This document shows, in pieces, positions 32,075 to 40,403 of a stretch of 64,000 nt of DNA. The stretch comes from DAOTWA01 sp034435955 (lineage in GTDB: Bacteria > Chloroflexota > Anaerolineae > Anaerolineales > Anaerolineaceae): positions 1-64,000 of the forward strand of contig DAOTWA010000044.1 in the NCBI GenBank assembly GCA_034435955.1, read 5' to 3'. The position numbers and the translations under genes are program-made. The notes beneath the pieces were generated by a model. The model was not told the origin of the DNA. It was given only the letters and a program-made list of their open reading frames with translations, and did not search any database. The number at the start of each line of letters is the position of its first letter. The first letter of the stretch is position 1.

Positions 32075-34288
32075 TCAATAACCCGGGATGCTTTTGTTAG
32101 GAAAACCTTCCATCACGCCTTCGGTCCATTCGAAAGTGGCCATCGCCATCCTGCGGCCGGTCGGCTCTACCTTGACCCGCACGGTGGACCAGTCCAGGTG
32201 GCCTTCGGCCCCTTGTTGGGGATTCAGCAGCCGCAACACATTCGCGCCGCGGTTGCGGGCGTACCGGCCGTAATCCGTGTGGCCCTGCCCCAAAGGAATG
32301 GCAACCGTGTCCGGGCGGATGCCGGGGTACACGTAAACACCCGCTTCCATAGAACCGAACGGGGATGTGATCCTGACGATATCCCCCTTTTTGAGGCCCA
32401 ATTTTTGCGCCGTGGTCGGATTGATCTCCACCCAGGTCTGCCAGGAGATGGAGGTGTTGGTGTCGGGAGCGCCTTGCAGCCAGGGCTGGTTTGCTCCACG
32501 CCCATCGCTCAAGAACATGGACATGTACGGGTGAAGGAAGAAGGGGTACTGGCTCTCCTCTCCCTGGTACTGAGGCGCAGGCGCGCTGATGGCGGGAAGA
32601 TTTGCAGCCGGCTGGGCTGGCTGGGATGGAACCTGCGCCGGCCACCATCCGCCATGCTGCAGGAAACGCGACCACAAAACGCTGCTGCCCGACCCGCCCG
32701 CAGCGCCGGCTGGCAGCTGGGCGATCATCTCCTTCAAGAACTCCACCTCGTCGTTCCAATGGAGCGCTGCCGCCGCGGCTGGGATAGCCTTGGCCACGGT
32801 CAGGAGTACATCCCCGGCCGCGCGCAGATCGTAGACCGGCATGACGACCGGTTGCTGGCTGCCCACGATCGGGGTGCCGAAAGCCGGCGAAACCACCTCA
32901 TAGCCCCACGATTCCAGATACGTGCGGTCGGGCAAGATCAGATCGGCGAAGGCCGCCGTCTCATCCACGATCGGGGCAAAGGACACAACGAACGGCACCT
33001 TGCCCAGAGCGGCCATGAAGGCGTCCTTCTGCGGCAGCTCATAAGCCGGATTGGCTCCGTGAACAATGAGCACCTGTATCTGACCGGCAGCCATGCGGGA
33101 TATCAGATCGTTCACATCCGAGACTGTGGCTACCGGCGGCTTGACCAGATTAGCGGCCGGCGGTGCCTGCGTAAAGCTCACCCCGCCCGGCTGACCGAAA
33201 TTTCCGGCAATCAGGTTGAGGACCTGGACTGCGGCGGAGGCTTCGGCAGCGTTTGGCTGGCCGGTGAGCTGGCTGCCGGGAATGGCCACCGGGCGCTCGG
33301 CCTGGACAAAGATTTGCGCCAGGCGCACCAGCTCATCCGCGGGTACGTCGGCCGCCGCGGCGACAGCGTTCACGTCAACCGACCCTGTCAGAGCCTTGGC
33401 GCGATCCACCCGCTCAGCCGGACCGAAGCCTCGCGAGGCGATCAGGCTGGCGATCGCGCCGGCGACCAGCGCCTCGGTGCCCGGTTTGAGGGGCACCCAC
33501 TTATCCGCCTTGGCGGCGGTGAGAGAGGTGCGCGGCTCCAGCGCGACCAACAGACCGCGCTTGCCAAGCTCCTGAGAGCGGAATTGGCCGAATTCGTAAC
33601 CGTAACGCACCGACGATAGCCAGGTGCCGAACAGGTCGGCGCCAAATGAAAAAACGACGTCGGCGTTGCCAAGATCGTACGAGGGTAGCTGCGCCTGAGA
33701 GAAGAGCTGCTGGTCCACCTGCTGCAGGACGGTGTATCCATGGAAGGCGGTGTAAAGGTCGAAGACCAGCGGAGACGGTGCGCCGACCGCCGATAGAAAG
33801 CGCTGGAAGAGATCATACAAATGGCCAGAGGTGGTCGAGCCCAGCCAGACGGCCACAGAGCCGCCGGCTGCCCCGAGCTTTTCTGCCAGGGTGTTGAGGC
33901 CGGCCTCCCAGGTCACGCGTTGGAAATCTCGTGAGCCGCGCTTGCTTTGGCGGACAGGGCCCTCCAGCCGGTCCGGGTTGTAGAGCACCTGCAAACCAGC
34001 CTGGCCGCGGGCGCACAGCTTACCCTTGTTCAAAGGATGCTCGGGATTGCCCTCCAGCTTCAGGGCGCGGCCGTTCATGACGCGCACGATGATTCCGCAG
34101 CCTGCCGGGCACTGACGGCAGGTGCTGGCATACCAGGTTGGCTGGCCTGAGAGTTGTTCCTCCGGCGGTGTGACGTACGGTTCCAGCACCTCCCAACGGC
34201 GGGGAAATTTACAGCCGGCCAGAACGGTCGCCGATGCACCGACGACGCCAATACGCAGGAAATCACGACGGGTGAGTTTTCGCGCCAC
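32075..34288 (-). CDS. actB1: Alternative complex III: molybdopterin-type subunit ActB1 with Tat signal
   Basis: A 737-residue member of the molybdopterin oxidoreductase family. The N-terminus MARKLTRRDFLRIGVVG is a twin-arginine signal, followed by the lipobox VLAGC near residue 25, so it may be exported folded and lipidated. CRQCPAGC and later LCARG supply four cysteines for an N-terminal [4Fe-4S] cluster. The family core continues with EGNPEHPLNKGKLCARGQAG, VFSFGADLFGTWLS, VHGANPAYELP, DLILPDRTYLESW and the C-terminal INPTTAQKLGLKKGDIVRIT. In known ACIII the ActB1 half has lost the pterin cofactor; whether this one binds it cannot be judged here. It precedes ActB2 by 54 bases. Confidence 0.88.
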   Translation of the reverse strand: MARKLTRRDFLRIGVVGASATVLAGCKFPRRWEVLEPYVTPPEEQLSGQPTWYASTCRQCPAGCGIIVRVMNGRALKLEGNPEHPLNKGKLCARGQAGLQVLYNPDRLEGPVRQSKRGSRDFQRVTWEAGLNTLAEKLGAAGGSVAVWLGSTTSGHLYDLFQRFLSAVGAPSPLVFDLYTAFHGYTVLQQVDQQLFSQAQLPSYDLGNADVVFSFGADLFGTWLSSVRYGYEFGQFRSQELGKRGLLVALEPRTSLTAAKADKWVPLKPGTEALVAGAIASLIASRGFGPAERVDRAKALTGSVDVNAVAAAADVPADELVRLAQIFVQAERPVAIPGSQLTGQPNAAEASAAVQVLNLIAGNFGQPGGVSFTQAPPAANLVKPPVATVSDVNDLISRMAAGQIQVLIVHGANPAYELPQKDAFMAALGKVPFVVSFAPIVDETAAFADLILPDRTYLESWGYEVVSPAFGTPIVGSQQPVVMPVYDLRAAGDVLLTVAKAIPAAAAALHWNDEVEFLKEMIAQLPAGAAGGSGSSVLWSRFLQHGGWWPAQVPSQPAQPAANLPAISAPAPQYQGEESQYPFFLHPYMSMFLSDGRGANQPWLQGAPDTNTSISWQTWVEINPTTAQKLGLKKGDIVRITSPFGSMEAGVYVYPGIRPDTVAIPLGQGHTDYGRYARNRGANVLRLLNPQQGAEGHLDWSTVRVKVEPTGRRMAMATFEWTEGVMEGFPNKSIPGY

Positions 34289-34297
34289 GGCAGCCTC

Positions 34298-34834
34298 CTA
34301 CTGGTGACAAACCACGCAATCGGTGAGCTGGGCAGCGTTCGGCTGCTTTTCGTGGCAACCCAGGCACCAACCCATATTCATCTGCACCACTGGCTTATCC
34401 ACCGTCATGTGGGCCACATCGCCGTGGCACTTTTCGCAGTTGATGCCGGCTACACTGACGTGCACCTCGTGGCTGAAGTAAACGAAGCGCGGCAGTACGT
34501 TGACCCGCTGCCATGGAATCGGCTCACCTTTCTGCCAGTATGCCGCCAACTTGACGATCTCCGGATTCTGCGGGTCAATGACCTTATGACAGCCCATGCA
34601 AAGCTGAACGCTGGGCATGCCGGCCGTGGGCGATCGGCGAGCGTCGGAGTGGCAATACAAACAGCCGATCCCCATTCCCACCATGACCTGGTGGTTGAAT
34701 GCGATCGGCTGTTGCGTGGATTGGGCTTCAGTGCGTGAGGTGAAAATAAAATAAGCGGCGACGATAACCAGGGCGATGACGAAGACTCCTACCACCCATC
34801 GCCAGAGTCCTGACCTTGGTAATAATTTGAGCAT
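34298..34834 (-). CDS. actA: Alternative complex III: pentaheme cytochrome c ActA
   Basis: A 178-residue membrane-anchored cytochrome with five CxxCH haem motifs: CLYCH, CMGCH, CEKCH, CLGCH and CVVCH. One transmembrane segment (WVVGVFVIALVIVAAYFIF, about residues 13-31) holds the periplasmic domain. Further histidines (FNHQVMVGMG, YFSHEVH) are candidate distal haem ligands. The size, haem number and place as first gene of the operon match ActA. It leads the transcript from the promoter at 35076-35104, with a 235-base leader. Confidence 0.93.
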   Translation of the reverse strand: MLKLLPRSGLWRWVVGVFVIALVIVAAYFIFTSRTEAQSTQQPIAFNHQVMVGMGIGCLYCHSDARRSPTAGMPSVQLCMGCHKVIDPQNPEIVKLAAYWQKGEPIPWQRVNVLPRFVYFSHEVHVSVAGINCEKCHGDVAHMTVDKPVVQMNMGWCLGCHEKQPNAAQLTDCVVCHQ

Positions 34835-35069
34835 ACCCTTCTCCCAAAAGCGAGGCGTCAGTACAGCAAAGTGGACCGCAAGAATGAGCGGTTGATATTC
34901 CCCTACCCAGGCGGTCCATCAACCAATAAACCTGGCGGTGATTGGGATGGCGCGGGAATAACGTCAAGCGTCACCACCAGGCGAAACAGCAAAATCGATT
35001 TGGGAGCTTATCAGATTCGCGGCCCAGGATTGACCATGAACCGCGAATCATTTCGTGAGTATTTCCACC
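34835..35069 (-). other. Leader of the act operon, with a 9-bp inverted repeat
   Basis: The long leader upstream of actA has no coding frame. GATTCGCGG (35014-35022) and its exact complement CCGCGAATC (35041-35049) form a stem or operator 30-50 bases after the expected start of transcription. Nothing else was recognised. Confidence 0.45.
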
Positions 35070-35075
35070 AAAAAT

Positions 35076-35104
35076 ATTGTATAAAAATTCTCAAGTAGAG
35101 TCAA
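35076..35104 (-). promoter_or_regulatory. Promoter of the act operon
   Basis: On the minus strand TTGACT (35104-35099), a 17-base spacer and TACAAT (35081-35076). It is the only strong sigma-70-type site in the gap. Confidence 0.75.
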
Positions 35105-35178
35105 GTCACCAGTTTGGGCGATGCCGCATCCGGGAATATCCGCTCCGCACAAAGTAATGCATCGCCATGCTGGTTCTT

Positions 35179-36243
35179 TCACCTCAGTTGCATAAGCTCG
35201 TAGATGGCCGGACCTCTGATCAGCTCCCTGACGCCGTTCAGCTCGATCGACAGTTCGAGGTCGGCCCGAAAGCGGAAATAATAAGGGTTGATCGCCAGGC
35301 GCGCCAAACCTGCCAGCCAGGGTGAAAGGCCGATCAGCAGGCTGGATGCCTCGATCACCTGCGGCTGGCGCAAAGCCAGTCGTACGCGCCCTTCGCCGGG
35401 CTTCTCCCAAATGAAATCGAGCCTGCGCGGATAGCTCCTCCGGCTCGGATGGCGGGCGAAATCGGCCGTCTCCAGGCGAAGCGGAGCGCCGTCGCCAATC
35501 AGGATGCGATCACCCTGCGCCAGCATAAAGACCGGAACTTTCACCCGACCATAAGCAGGCCGTGCCGACATCTCAACAAAAATCGCGGTGAAATCCTCAA
35601 GATGGGCGCGGCCCCAATACCAGTGCGACATGACCTGCGGCAGCCCGATGTTGCCCCAATTGTGATCGTGGTAACCCGTGCCGCTGACCAACGCCTCCCG
35701 CCCGTTGAGGGTCAGGCTGCCGCTGACAGCGCCATAAGGAATGGCTGCCAGCCAACCGAAAAACCTCTCCAGATCCTCGGTGTAATAGTTCATCCCGGTG
35801 CCTGGCCGCCATGCAGGCACCCGGCTGTTGAACACCAGATCGACCTTAAGATTCCCCGCCTCGGCATGCAATTCGTATCGTTTCAAGTCGCCATGAACAT
35901 GGTTGGGGCCGATGCGAACTGCGCAGACCTCCTTCTCAGCGAAGAATTCCCTCGCAGGATAATACTGGAAAAATACCTCCGGCTTCCCAGCCGGCGGTGT
36001 GACGGTGATCGATACAGCCGGGTGAAGAGGACCATTGCGCTGCAACAACGGTTTGGTCATAAAGACGATTACTGCGGTAGAGCCGTCCTCGAAGGAAACA
36101 TCGAAGTACCACCACTCGAACCAACCGGGGTCAGTTGGGCAGCGCTGGCCATCTTCCCATGGTTGGGGTTGATCCTCCAGGCGCTCGCGGCGCATGAACT
36201 CCTCCCCCACTCCAAAGATGATGCGCCTGGTCTTCATATCCAC
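35179..36243 (-). CDS. AttH/CrtC-like lipocalin-fold protein
   Basis: A 354-residue protein of the AttH/carotenoid 1,2-hydratase (CrtC) superfamily. The signature is GWFEWWYFDVSFEDGSTAVI near residues 38-58. Further matches are GTGYHDHNWGNIGLPQVMSH (about 193-212), which is the conserved active-site region, and HWYWGRAHLEDFTAIF. No signal peptide or haem motif is seen. Members hydrate carotenoid double bonds or perform cyclisations, but many are uncharacterised. No carotenoid genes lie nearby, so the substrate cannot be named. It overlaps the start-side glycosyltransferase gene (10 bases), so the two share a transcript. Confidence 0.75.
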   Translation of the reverse strand: MDMKTRRIIFGVGEEFMRRERLEDQPQPWEDGQRCPTDPGWFEWWYFDVSFEDGSTAVIVFMTKPLLQRNGPLHPAVSITVTPPAGKPEVFFQYYPAREFFAEKEVCAVRIGPNHVHGDLKRYELHAEAGNLKVDLVFNSRVPAWRPGTGMNYYTEDLERFFGWLAAIPYGAVSGSLTLNGREALVSGTGYHDHNWGNIGLPQVMSHWYWGRAHLEDFTAIFVEMSARPAYGRVKVPVFMLAQGDRILIGDGAPLRLETADFARHPSRRSYPRRLDFIWEKPGEGRVRLALRQPQVIEASSLLIGLSPWLAGLARLAINPYYFRFRADLELSIELNGVRELIRGPAIYELMQLR

Positions 36244-37730
36244 TTCCTGCGAGCGAGCAGATAGATCGAGGCCAGCCAGGGAAGGCCCATCACGCCGGCG
36301 GTTAAACGCGGTTCCCGCCAGGCTTCACGCGGCAACGGCAGGCGCCAGAGCAGATAAGGCGCCACGACCAGCGGTTTGAGTAATACCGTGAAGCTGCCCG
36401 CAGCCACAAAGCCCTGCAGCGGCCCACCTGGCAGGAGGGCCGCCAGGCCCAGCGGCCATAACCAGTACCATTCCTGGAACCAGAGCACGGTGACCAGTAA
36501 GTAAAAGAGAAGGATGTTCAGTCCTGCACGTGCCAACCGCAGCCAGGCAGGTTCATCACCCCCACCTCCGTGGCGCAACGCCTGCCAGACGGCAAACACG
36601 GCCGTCAAACCGGCAGCGCTCCAGGCCAGCAGACGGTGAGTGATGGGAAGGTGAAACGCCGGCAGAATCGCGTAATAAAGGCTGGCCGCCAGAGAGGTGG
36701 TGTATAAAGCCGAATGCTGCTCGATGCCCACGGTGCGCAGTCCCTGCCAGAAGGGGGCGTACGCCAGCATGGCGAGCGCACACGAGCCCGTTCCCGCAAG
36801 GGCCAGGAAGCGCAGCCGCTTCCATCCCTGCAGTTCAGCGAGTGCGATCCACAAGGCAGCCGGCAGAAGGAGAACAGGGATGTACTTGATCAGGGCCCCC
36901 GCAGTCAGTGCCACCACGCCTGGGGTGTAGGCGCGACGCGAGAACACCCACACCCCCAGGAGGATGAAAAACAGCATGACGGCGTCGTTGTGCCCGGTGC
37001 CGAAGGTCTCGGTCAGGGCAAGTGGGTTCCATGCCAGCAGCCAGACGCCGCGCAAAGCCCGCTCTGGGGCGGTTCGGCGCAATAGCGAAGCTGTCAGAAG
37101 GACACAGCCGACAAAGAAGCTGCCTGGCAGCAACTTGAATGCCAGCACGTTGTTCAGAAAACCCTGCCCGGCCAGGCGCGCCGTTCCGCCCGCCATCAAT
37201 TCCCACAGGGGACCGTAAGCTGAGGGCGAGAAATGCCAGCCGGCGTAGAGGTAAAACGGATCATAAGGAAAATTGGCGGGTATTTGGATGAAAGGGTTGG
37301 CGTGATAGTAAGCCAGGATGCGTCCGTGGATAATATTGTCGAAAATATCGGCCGCGCCGAATGGATACTCAAACAGCAGCACGAAGGCGGCCAGCGCTGC
37401 TCCGGCCATCACCATCCACCAGACGAGCGCTCCGCGTAAGCGTCCAAGCGCCCACCAACCCAAAAAATAAAATACACCCAAAACGACATAACCGACGATC
37501 AATTCTATCTGTAGGGATGGCTGCACATTTACCAGCGCCCACAAACCGAGACCCGGAACGGGATGCAGGCTGAACAGGCTGACCGGCCGCACGAAAACCA
37601 TTGCATAGACTATCAGGCCGGCGACGATGGAGCAAGCCAGCAGTACACCCGGGATAGAGAAGATTTCCTCGGCGCTGGAAGCTTCTGGTCTTGAGAGGCG
37701 GTTTATGGTTCTACTTACGAGCAGATTCAT
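36234..37730 (-). CDS. GT87-like polyprenyl-phosphate mannosyltransferase (DUF2029 type)
   Basis: A 498-residue multi-pass protein with about 11-13 membrane segments. GT-C/GT87 features are the early loop GAADIFDNIIHGRILAYYHA with acidic residues and NPFIQIPANFPYDPFYLYAG, followed by AYGPLWELMAGG. The region WNPLALTETFGTGHNDAVML matches the conserved loop of DUF2029 proteins. Such enzymes add mannose or a related sugar from a lipid carrier outside the membrane. It lies upstream of, and overlaps, the AttH/CrtC-like gene by 10 bases. The acceptor is not known. Confidence 0.82.
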   Translation of the reverse strand: MNLLVSRTINRLSRPEASSAEEIFSIPGVLLACSIVAGLIVYAMVFVRPVSLFSLHPVPGLGLWALVNVQPSLQIELIVGYVVLGVFYFLGWWALGRLRGALVWWMVMAGAALAAFVLLFEYPFGAADIFDNIIHGRILAYYHANPFIQIPANFPYDPFYLYAGWHFSPSAYGPLWELMAGGTARLAGQGFLNNVLAFKLLPGSFFVGCVLLTASLLRRTAPERALRGVWLLAWNPLALTETFGTGHNDAVMLFFILLGVWVFSRRAYTPGVVALTAGALIKYIPVLLLPAALWIALAELQGWKRLRFLALAGTGSCALAMLAYAPFWQGLRTVGIEQHSALYTTSLAASLYYAILPAFHLPITHRLLAWSAAGLTAVFAVWQALRHGGGGDEPAWLRLARAGLNILLFYLLVTVLWFQEWYWLWPLGLAALLPGGPLQGFVAAGSFTVLLKPLVVAPYLLWRLPLPREAWREPRLTAGVMGLPWLASIYLLARRKWI

Positions 37731-37808
37731 GCCGGTATCATCGGTCTTCCATTCTGTGATACTACCTGAGAAATCTTATAGCATCATTAGAATCGTGGAT
37801 TATGACCC

Positions 37809-39191
37809 TCATTTCTCCTCTTGCCCTCTTACAGAGGAGATCAGGCTGCCGAGCGCGGCGGCGAACGCTCCGGCCAGGAAACCGGCGTCCACACCATTGA
37901 TCAGCCGCGGACCGGGATCGTTGCCCATGATGGTGGTCAGGATGGCGCCTGCCATACCGACGCCCAGCACCATACCCACGTTGCGCGCCGTGGCCAGTAT
38001 GCCTGCGGCAATTCCCTGACGGTTGCGCGGCGCATCGCCCATTAATGCGCTGGTGTTGGGCGAGATGAACACGCCGATCCCCAGCCCGGCAAGAGCCAGG
38101 TAAGCCGCGACCACCGAAAAGGGCGTCGTCGGTCCCAGGCGGGAAAGCAGAAACATGGCGACAGCCAGGATGGCCATGCCAGACGTGGCCGGTATGCGCG
38201 AGCCGATGCGATCAGAGAGGGTGCCCGCTATCGGCGCGGTAATCGCCATCACCAGCGGCTGGGCGGTGAGCAGCAAGCCGGCCTGGGCGGGATCCAGGCC
38301 ACGCGACTGGATCAGGTAGAAGGGCATCAGAAAGACAATGCTGTACAACGAGACGTAATTCAGCACTGCGCTGGCAGCGGCCGAGGAGAACACCCGCCGT
38401 GAAAACAGGCTCAGGTCGAGCATCGGCGCCTGAACGCGCTTCTCCAGGGCCGCGAAGACTGCCAGGACAAGCAGCGATCCAGCGATCAGCCCAAGCACCA
38501 GCGGCGAGCTCCACCCCCAGTCAGAGCCCTGGTTGAGCGCCAGCAGAAGACCTACCAGACCGACCAAAAGAACAAAGGCTCCGGCCAGATCGAAACGCTG
38601 CGTCTGCTCCTCGCCGCGGTCATTGGGAATGAAGCGCAGACTGAGGCCCAGCGCCAACAGCCCGACCGGCACGTTGATGTAAAACACCGCCCGCCAGGAA
38701 AAGCTCTCCGCCAACCAGCCTCCCAGCGACGGTCCGGCAGTCAATCCCAGGTAAGTCATGGCGGCCTGCATGCCGAGCGCCTGGCCTCGCTGGCTGGAGG
38801 GAAAGTTCTTGGTCAGGATGGCGGGGGAATTCGCGAACAGCATGGTGGCGCCGATCGCCTGAAACGCACGAAAGGCGATCAACAACACCACCGAGGGCGC
38901 CGCCCCGGAGAGCACCGATCCGAGCACGAAGATGACAAAGCCGGCCACATAGGTCTGTTTGTGCCCGCGCAGATCTCCCAATCGTCCAAAGGTGAGCAGC
39001 AGACCGCTGACCACCAGCAGGTACACCGTTACTGCCCATTCCACGGTCGAAATGTCGGTCTTCAACGCCGTGCGAATCACCGGCAGGATGGTGTTTACCA
39101 CGCTGCCGTCCAAGGCGGACATGAAAGTGCCGACGCCCACAGACAGCAGCACAAACCACTTCGCTTCGATGCGCCTTTGATTCTCTACCAT
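37809..39191 (-). CDS. MFS efflux pump, DHA2 family
   Basis: About 460 residues with about 14 membrane segments. DHA2 patterns are FMSALDGSVVNTILPVIRTA, LTFGRLGDLRGHKQTYVAG (motif A), and WRAVFYINVPVGLLALGLS. The second motif A is LSDRIGSRIPATSG. It resembles the pump at 18800-20302 in layout but differs clearly in sequence, so it is a paralogue and not a recent copy. ATG 39191 is used; a TTG at 39197 is possible. The substrate is not known. Confidence 0.92.
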   Translation of the reverse strand: MVENQRRIEAKWFVLLSVGVGTFMSALDGSVVNTILPVIRTALKTDISTVEWAVTVYLLVVSGLLLTFGRLGDLRGHKQTYVAGFVIFVLGSVLSGAAPSVVLLIAFRAFQAIGATMLFANSPAILTKNFPSSQRGQALGMQAAMTYLGLTAGPSLGGWLAESFSWRAVFYINVPVGLLALGLSLRFIPNDRGEEQTQRFDLAGAFVLLVGLVGLLLALNQGSDWGWSSPLVLGLIAGSLLVLAVFAALEKRVQAPMLDLSLFSRRVFSSAAASAVLNYVSLYSIVFLMPFYLIQSRGLDPAQAGLLLTAQPLVMAITAPIAGTLSDRIGSRIPATSGMAILAVAMFLLSRLGPTTPFSVVAAYLALAGLGIGVFISPNTSALMGDAPRNRQGIAAGILATARNVGMVLGVGMAGAILTTIMGNDPGPRLINGVDAGFLAGAFAAALGSLISSVRGQEEK

Positions 39192-39551
39192 GGGCAAACT
39201 GCGTTTCTCCAGTTCTCAGTTTTTATTCTTTCCGAAGCCGAGCCCAGACAACTTCCTTTTCCAGTTCTTGGTTTTTCAGGTCCTATGAAAGAACAGCAGC
39301 AGTTCCAACGAGATCATTCCATCTCTCAATTATACTTTTTCGAGTGAAACGATCTGTAATATGGCGTGGTTACACATGGCGGCGATTTCGCCTGCCTTAG
39401 GCTGGGCAGGTGCGCACCTGTCCGCCTGCCCAATCCGATCTAAGCTTCTTTCCAAAACAAACACAGCCTGCCCATGTCGATGGGCAGGCCATAAGGATGA
39501 TTGGGTTTTCGCAAACGCCAGGTCGTTCAGGCGTCGTTGGACATTCCCGAG
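39192..39551. other. Gene-free region with nested GCCTGCCC/GGGCAGGC inverted repeats
   Basis: Within about 100 bases (39390-39490) the motif CCTGCCC or its complement occurs five times. CAGGTGCGCACCTG (39407-39420) is a perfect 14-bp palindrome. GCCTGCCCAT (39466-39475) pairs with ATGGGCAGGC (39480-39489) and is followed on the minus strand by TGTGTTTGTTTT, which fits a terminator for the ABC exporter operon. The cluster resembles a REP-like element. Confidence 0.5.
39466..39489 (-). terminator. Probable terminator of the MarR/ABC exporter operon
   Basis: A 10-bp perfect stem (GCCTGCCCAT/ATGGGCAGGC) with a 4-base loop, followed on the minus strand by a T-rich run. It lies about 60 bases after the permease stop. 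Confidence 0.55.
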
Positions 39552-40403
39552 TTAGATCACGACCCGTGGATACAACTTTGCGCCGATAAGCACGAGCGCA
39601 GCGGTCGCGGCGGCCAGTACTGCCAAATCAACGCCGATGCCGTACGTGCTTACGCCGCCGGTCAGCATCAGGCTGCGCAGCGCATCCACCTCATAGGTCA
39701 GCGGATTGATGCGCGAGATCACTTGCAGCCAACCCGGCATGATCGAAATGGGATAGATGGCGTTGCTGGCGAAGAACAGCGGCATGGTCAGCACCTGGCC
39801 AATGCCCATGAAGCGCTCGCGGGTCTTGACCAGGCAGGCGATGATGAGCGAAAAGGTGGAAAACAGGGCTGCGCCCAGGATCACGGCCAGGGCCACACCC
39901 AGCAGCGCCAGCGGATCCCAGGCCAGGTGCACTTTCAGGAGGAGCGCCAGGATGTAAATGATGGCCGCCTGCGCCAGCCCGCGAACGCCGGCTGAAAGGG
40001 CTTTGCCCAGCACCAGCGCCGTGCGCGGCGTGGGACTGACCAGGAATTTGTGCACGATGCCCAGGTCCCGCTCCCAAATCACCGCAATGCCGTAGAAAAT
40101 GGCGATGAACAGCACGCTTTGCGCCAGAATGCCGGGCGCCATGAAGTCGATATACGGCAGATTTCCGGTCGGGATGGCGCGCACGCGGGTAAACACCTGA
40201 CCAAAAACCAGCAGCCACAGCGCCGGCTGCACCGCACGGGTGAACAGCTCGGTGGGATCGTGGCGCAGCTTGCGCGCCTCCAGCTCGGCGATCACCAATG
40301 TTTTATCGATAAACGATATGAGCGCACCGACCCAATTGGTCGTATGTGGCAGAGCCAGCTTACCCGAGCCGGCGAGCCGTGCGCCTTGCTCTGTAGATCT
40401 CAC
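39552..40403 (-). CDS. ABC-2 type exporter, permease (DrrB-like)
   Basis: About 283 residues with six membrane segments. Family features are LRHDPTELFTRAVQPALWLL, the DrrB-type start, and DFMAPGILAQSVLFIAIFYG, then the cytosolic WERDLGIVHKFLVSPTPRTA loop that contacts the ATPase. GTG 40403 is the preferred start because GGAGG lies 8 bases upstream; ATG 40418 has no ribosome site. It overlaps the end of the ATPase gene by 44 bases. With the ATPase and MarR gene it forms a drug-resistance-type operon; the substrate is unknown. Confidence 0.9.
   Translation of the reverse strand: MRSTEQGARLAGSGKLALPHTTNWVGALISFIDKTLVIAELEARKLRHDPTELFTRAVQPALWLLVFGQVFTRVRAIPTGNLPYIDFMAPGILAQSVLFIAIFYGIAVIWERDLGIVHKFLVSPTPRTALVLGKALSAGVRGLAQAAIIYILALLLKVHLAWDPLALLGVALAVILGAALFSTFSLIIACLVKTRERFMGIGQVLTMPLFFASNAIYPISIMPGWLQVISRINPLTYEVDALRSLMLTGGVSTYGIGVDLAVLAAATAALVLIGAKLYPRVVI

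Noticed and set aside
32198..33619. 473-codon plus-strand frame opposite actB1
   Set aside because: Antisense shadow in a GC-rich gene; actB1 is supported by a Tat signal and cluster motifs.
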